64,000 nucleotides of DNA, from NCBI GenBank assembly GCA_903813345.2, contig CAIIXF020000008.1, forward strand, positions 7,574,366 through 7,638,365. The letters are read 5' to 3'. This document shows positions 62,801-64,000 of the stretch, piece after piece. Numbering within the stretch: position 1 is the first letter of the stretch; each line of letters opens with the position of its first letter. Origin of the DNA: Owenia fusiformis (Eukaryota > Annelida > Polychaeta > Sabellida > Oweniidae). The notes under the pieces were generated by a model. It saw nothing but the letters and a program-made list of their open reading frames with translations, did no database searches and was not told the DNA's origin. The position numbers were made by a program, and so were the translations under genes.

Positions 62801-62873
62801 ACTCCGTGTGTCCACTATTTAAACCTTATATCCAAGCTCATAAAACCGAACAAGAAGAATTAGAGAGGATACG
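38715..62873 (+). CDS. ACBD3: ACBD3 (GCP60), Golgi resident acyl-CoA-binding domain protein, 5' part
   Basis: Joined coding exons 38715-38871, 45449-45590 and 62733-62873 give 146 codons plus two bases; the gene continues past the window. Residues 35-125 form an acyl-CoA-binding domain of the ACBD3 type: [14 protein letters not shown], then [25 protein letters not shown] and MTEFVKVLN, close to the vertebrate protein throughout. Of the classic ACBP ligand residues, Lys32 is kept (K74 of TKQ), Tyr28 is replaced by Val, and Lys54 by Arg (R99), as in vertebrate ACBD3. A charged EQEELERI stretch starts the predicted coiled coil. The Q-rich and C-terminal GOLD regions, which in vertebrates bind PI4K-beta and giantin at the Golgi, are not in the window. 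The N-terminus before the domain is about 35 residues, shorter than in mammals. Introns are about 6.6 and 17.1 kb and filled with repeats. Confidence 0.93.
38900..41479. mobile_element. 2.6-kb foldback element in ACBD3 intron 1
   Basis: Left arm (38900-39145) and right arm (41235-41479) are inverted copies of about 245 bp, high in identity: ACTACAGTCGG ends, GACCCTCACGTGCCTTCCCA, TTATCTTTCCGTCCGATCAA and CTTCCG...TTATGATACGTTAT are shared. The interior holds an antisense reverse-transcriptase relic (39960-40640). An obvious target duplication was not found. It starts 28 bases after the exon 1 donor. Confidence 0.8.
39960..40640 (-). pseudogene. CR1/Jockey-type reverse transcriptase relic
   Basis: On the - strand, a frame near 40620-40500 encodes the polymerase active-site motif FADDT. 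The 40403-40170 frame continues with [13 protein letters not shown] and [13 protein letters not shown] (the conserved thumb region), and a third frame ends in [14 protein letters not shown] near 40050. At least two frameshifts (one in the A-run near 40470) and stops separate these pieces, so it is dead. 5' parts (endonuclease, palm N-terminus) are missing. Confidence 0.75.
42122..43075 (-). CDS. 5'-truncated Jockey/CR1-like reverse transcriptase, open frame
   Basis: This 317-codon frame is intact but starts inside the gene. From about residue 42 (42955 downward) it matches the C-terminal half of non-LTR retrotransposon ORF2: FADD active site at residues 45-48, then [51 protein letters not shown] and QRRAARFV. 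The first 41 residues do not fit the family and are probably flanking DNA read in frame. The endonuclease, fingers and most of the palm are missing, so it cannot be an active element. A 3' untranslated stretch follows on the - strand below 42122. It lies antisense within ACBD3 intron 1. Confidence 0.85.
   Translation of the reverse strand: MTFEIELSRSAAYFWSLTVSYISIINPCKYWSAGVLLFRSRLKLFADDSLLFMTVESKQDALTLQENLDKLVSWASTWQMKFHPSKCYVLNIHKGKSPIMHNYTMLGENLKSVTHIPYLGIDITNNLRWTTHIQTIVSKANKVLGFLRRNLHQCPEKVKAQAYKSLVRPNLEYASSAWDPYRQKDIDMLEQVQRRAARFVTKCHSREPGCVTKALQDLQWEPLKERREAARVFLFYKGKQNLAAIDVPPYFRQQINTNTRLYHPSKFIQPSTRTDAYKFSYFPRTIAKWNTLPGDILDCDSLSSFKSSYYAYVNNCN
43076..44152. other. Unassigned intron 1 sequence
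   Basis: No supported gene. Frames at 43497-43694 and 43654-44007 have no recognisable domain. Confidence 0.4.
44153..44221. repeat. Short GC-rich hairpin, TTCGAGGTCTCC ends
   Basis: TTCGAGGTCTCC at 44153 and GGAGACCTCGAA at 44210 are inverted. Inside, CGCAAAGTAG...CTACTTTGCG is a second nested stem. Very GC-rich compared with its surroundings. Confidence 0.6.
44380..45448. other. Intron 1, 3' part
   Basis: Nothing recognised apart from the acceptor region. The polypyrimidine tract CTCTATTTTATATTTTAG precedes exon 2. A 102-codon frame at 45095-45403 has no support. Confidence 0.5.
45449..45590 (+). CDS. ACBD3: ACBD3 coding exon 2
   Basis: 142 bases; completes the split codon of exon 1 (G|AA) and encodes the middle of the acyl-CoA-binding domain, from [18 protein letters not shown] through the TKQ ligand-binding segment to FLDVVGNDR. 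The acceptor is TTTTAG at 45443-45448, the donor CG|GTAAGT at 45591, phase 2. Confidence 0.95.
45869..46756. repeat. 0.9-kb mollusc-type repeat with GGCTCACACAGTGAGCC end
   Basis: It starts with GGCTCACACAGTGAGCCTAT, then a CGTCCGTCCGTCCGTTGGTC microsatellite at 45901-45938, and ends with CTGTGTGAGCACAGGACCGT near 46729-46750. The GCTCAC/GTGAGC termini and CCGT run match the tail of the array at 29777-29848. Inserted early in ACBD3 intron 2. Non-coding. Confidence 0.65.
46757..48356. other. Unassigned intron 2 sequence
   Basis: No supported exon or repeat. A tRNA B-box-like GGTCCAATTCC near 47680 may be the remnant of a tRNA-derived SINE but has no A box. Confidence 0.4.
48357..48702. repeat. 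Minisatellite, three units of about 105-120 bp
   Basis: Each unit has CTGTATATTTAT, AACCAT, AAGACTA, TTCCATTCCCATT and GAACACTGTTTGA in that order; the third is shortened by about 13 bp. The array ends about 20 bases before the second 4.4-kb block. Confidence 0.85.
48723..53144. repeat. 4.4-kb duplicated block, copy 2 (ACBD3 intron 2)
   Basis: Same orientation and order as 10320-14738, with scattered substitutions and indels. Copy 2 lacks an 18-bp segment near 49558 and differs where copy 1 has CACCTGTGCACCCAGGC near 14526. Left and right flanks are unrelated to those of copy 1. Confidence 0.85.
51685..52461. mobile_element. Inverted-repeat element, ACAGCCTT ends (copy 2)
   Basis: Second copy of the element at 13298-14073, carried by the duplicated block. 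Confidence 0.55.
53145..53580. other. Unassigned intron 2 sequence with an 11-G run
   Basis: Contains a G run at 53363-53373. Overlapping short frames on both strands have no support. Confidence 0.4.
53585..53720 (+). repeat. Diverged relative of the 16.4-kb promoter-downstream sequence
   Basis: Shares CTGATTCGC, CGGTGAGTTCA and GAAAGAGTGAAGACGAAGC, and then an AATGCAAGGGTAGA segment, in the same order as 16410-16515. It has its own hairpin at 53589-53608 and a second stem, AATCTCTGA/TCAGAGATT, around the donor-like GGTGAGT. No TATA box precedes it. Function unknown. Confidence 0.5.
53721..56029. other. Unassigned intron 2 sequence
   Basis: No supported exon, RNA or repeat. Confidence 0.4.
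56030..56188. mobile_element. 159-bp near-perfect hairpin
   Basis: GGAATAAATAATGATAGGCC at 56030 is repeated inversely at the right end, and the arms pair for about 70 bases through TTGGACAGAATGTT, leaving a loop of about 20 bases near 56109. Flanking sequence on both sides has GATTGGCTA/GATTGGTTG words, so it may be part of a larger element up to about 56470. The 76-codon frame at 56057-56287 runs through the hairpin. Confidence 0.75.
56189..60821. other. Unassigned intron 2 sequence
   Basis: AT-rich; no supported exon. Small features only: a CRE word (TGACGTCA) at 56693-56700 and a two-unit duplication GAGTTGCCATGGTAATCCAG near 59900-59946. Confidence 0.4.
60838..61215. repeat. Repeat with three GTGTTCTAC-type direct motifs
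   Basis: GTGTTCTACTTGGGAGGTGTT near 60844 is echoed at 61107 and 61169 (GTGTTC(T/C)ACTAACAGAGG), the latter two within a direct duplication of about 60 bp (GGGACTCTGAAAAGTGTTC). The right edge TTTACAGCTTTCACTGTACA resembles a pogo-type terminus. The 143-codon + frame at 60822-61253 is repeat-derived. Confidence 0.5.
61254..62732. other. Intron 2, 3' part
   Basis: Nothing recognised other than the acceptor TTCTTTTCTAATTTCAG before exon 3. Confidence 0.5.
62733..62873 (+). CDS. ACBD3: ACBD3 coding exon 3
   Basis: 141 bases; completes the split Arg codon (CG|G) and encodes the last helices of the acyl-CoA-binding domain ([20 protein letters not shown], residues 101-120) and the start of the charged region ([11 protein letters not shown]). 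The donor CG|GTAAGTA at 62874, phase 2, shows that further exons lie downstream. Confidence 0.95.
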
Positions 62874-64000
62874 GTAAGTATATTTGGTGAATCTTCCTCG
62901 TTTTGAAGTGGATGCTTAATACTTATTTGAGCTTTTGAAAATATTTTACACACTCAAAATTATGAAAGATTTTGAACAATTTTGGGAAGAATTGAACAAT
63001 TTTGGGAAGACTTGTAAAAATGAAAATATTGTGCCTACTTGAGAAAATCCTAGGGAAATGCTCCATTTTGTCTCATTTTAAATCATCTCATGGTCTGATA
63101 TGCTAAACATTCAATTTTACACATAATCAATTTCTTTAAGTGGGTGGGTGGTAAAATGCTGTATTATTATCTAGAAATTGTTTCAGTTATTTTTAGTTCA
63201 TTCAGAAAGCCTGATGAATTGTTTGAAATTCTTATCTCTCAGAATATGTCAATGTTTATCATTGATAAGTTTTTCTTTATAGCATGCTTGATGACTAAGG
63301 GCAGACACCATCTTCATAGCATCTTAAACGAATGCCTCAGTCACATTTGATCTATGGCAACCATACACACCTGTGGTAGCTTCCTAAAATTGAGATAATA
63401 TGCAGCATAGAATATGATAAGCAGTACGATGTAGATTTTTTTTATATCGATTTTGTGAAGATACGGCCGCCGTATGACCACCATAGAGCAAATGCAACTG
63501 AGGCTTCAGTACAAGCAGTGAAGGCAGTAGGGCCATTATTGATTAAATGTCTGTTTAATCATACATGTACCTGCCTGGTCATCCAAAAACCTCCCTGGTT
63601 AAACCTTCCTTTTAGGGGTTAGAGGATTTTTCTTTTTCACTTTTAGATAATTTTCCTTTTTTGATAATTTTCACTGAGTAATAAAGAAGGTCAGATTCCA
63701 AAATCAAATGCAATAAAGCAGACCGTAAGTCTAGTAGAGCAAAAAAAACGTTAATATTCAAGAATTGATAAAAACATCATGTCAGAATCATAAGGATGTC
63801 TCTCCAGTCGTAGATCATTATTAACACATTCATAAATATCTATCAGTCCGTGTTGTTGTAGCTTAATGAATGCCAATAGGGATGCATATTACAGTTACAT
63901 CCCTTTACTGTGTCTATTTGGTGATATATTGAAACATTTTTATCAGAATATATGGATCGACCCTTGTATAAAACGCCACTCCCCCCACTTACATACTTAT
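62874..64000. other. ACBD3 intron 3, incomplete
   Basis: No exon recognised before the window ends. A short direct duplication (GAACAATTTTGGGAAGA) lies at about 62973-63010. Confidence 0.5.

Overview
The window looks like AT-rich, intron- and transposon-dense DNA from an invertebrate animal, most likely a lophotrochozoan such as a mollusc. The basis is an animal-specific Golgi gene (ACBD3) split by GT-AG introns, and abundant long non-coding repeats ending in CCGT/CCGA-type tetranucleotide runs, which are frequent in bivalve and gastropod genomes. The species assignment is inference. There are no bacterial-type operons, no CRISPR array, and I saw no convincing tRNA or rRNA gene.

Two protein-coding genes can be supported. 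On the + strand the first three coding exons of ACBD3 (acyl-CoA-binding domain containing 3, GCP60) lie at 38715-38871, 45449-45590 and 62733-62873. All splice junctions are GT-AG and in phase, and the gene runs off the right edge before its Q-rich and GOLD regions. A compact promoter with a CCAAT box and two CACGTG E-boxes lies 255-310 bp upstream of the ATG. On the - strand, 20542-21258 is an unbroken 238-codon reading frame for a secreted, probably glycosylated protein that I cannot name.

Nearly everything else that can be recognised is mobile-element DNA. From 1 to 20 kb: dispersed mollusc-type repeats, an L1-like fragment (4.3-4.8 kb), a pogo-type inverted-repeat end with a minisatellite-bearing element nested in it (4.9-5.6 kb), a near-identical 2.0-kb tandem duplication (6.1-10.1 kb), the first copy of a 4.4-kb duplicated block (10.3-14.7 kb), and a candidate promoter at 16.2-16.4 kb. 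From 24 to 38 kb: a 1.4-kb foldback, several short inverted-repeat elements, a four-unit tandem array (28.4-29.9 kb), a direct duplication (units A and B, 30.0-34.8 kb) in which each copy carries insertions the other lacks, and a second foldback (36.9-38.0 kb). ACBD3 intron 1 holds two large foldback structures, each containing an antisense reverse-transcriptase relic. Intron 2 holds a 0.9-kb repeat, a minisatellite, the second 4.4-kb block and hairpin elements.

The strongest observations for follow-up are: the 1.6-kb element at 33075-34678, packed with a 13-bp motif (GGTTCGCTTTAGG) in both orientations; the A/B duplication, which supplies natural empty sites for three transposons; the paired E-boxes upstream of ACBD3, close to the mammalian Golgi-stress element; and a pair of related promoter/hairpin sequences at 16.4 and 53.6 kb. 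I did not find a new multi-gene system; the novelty here is in non-coding mobile DNA.
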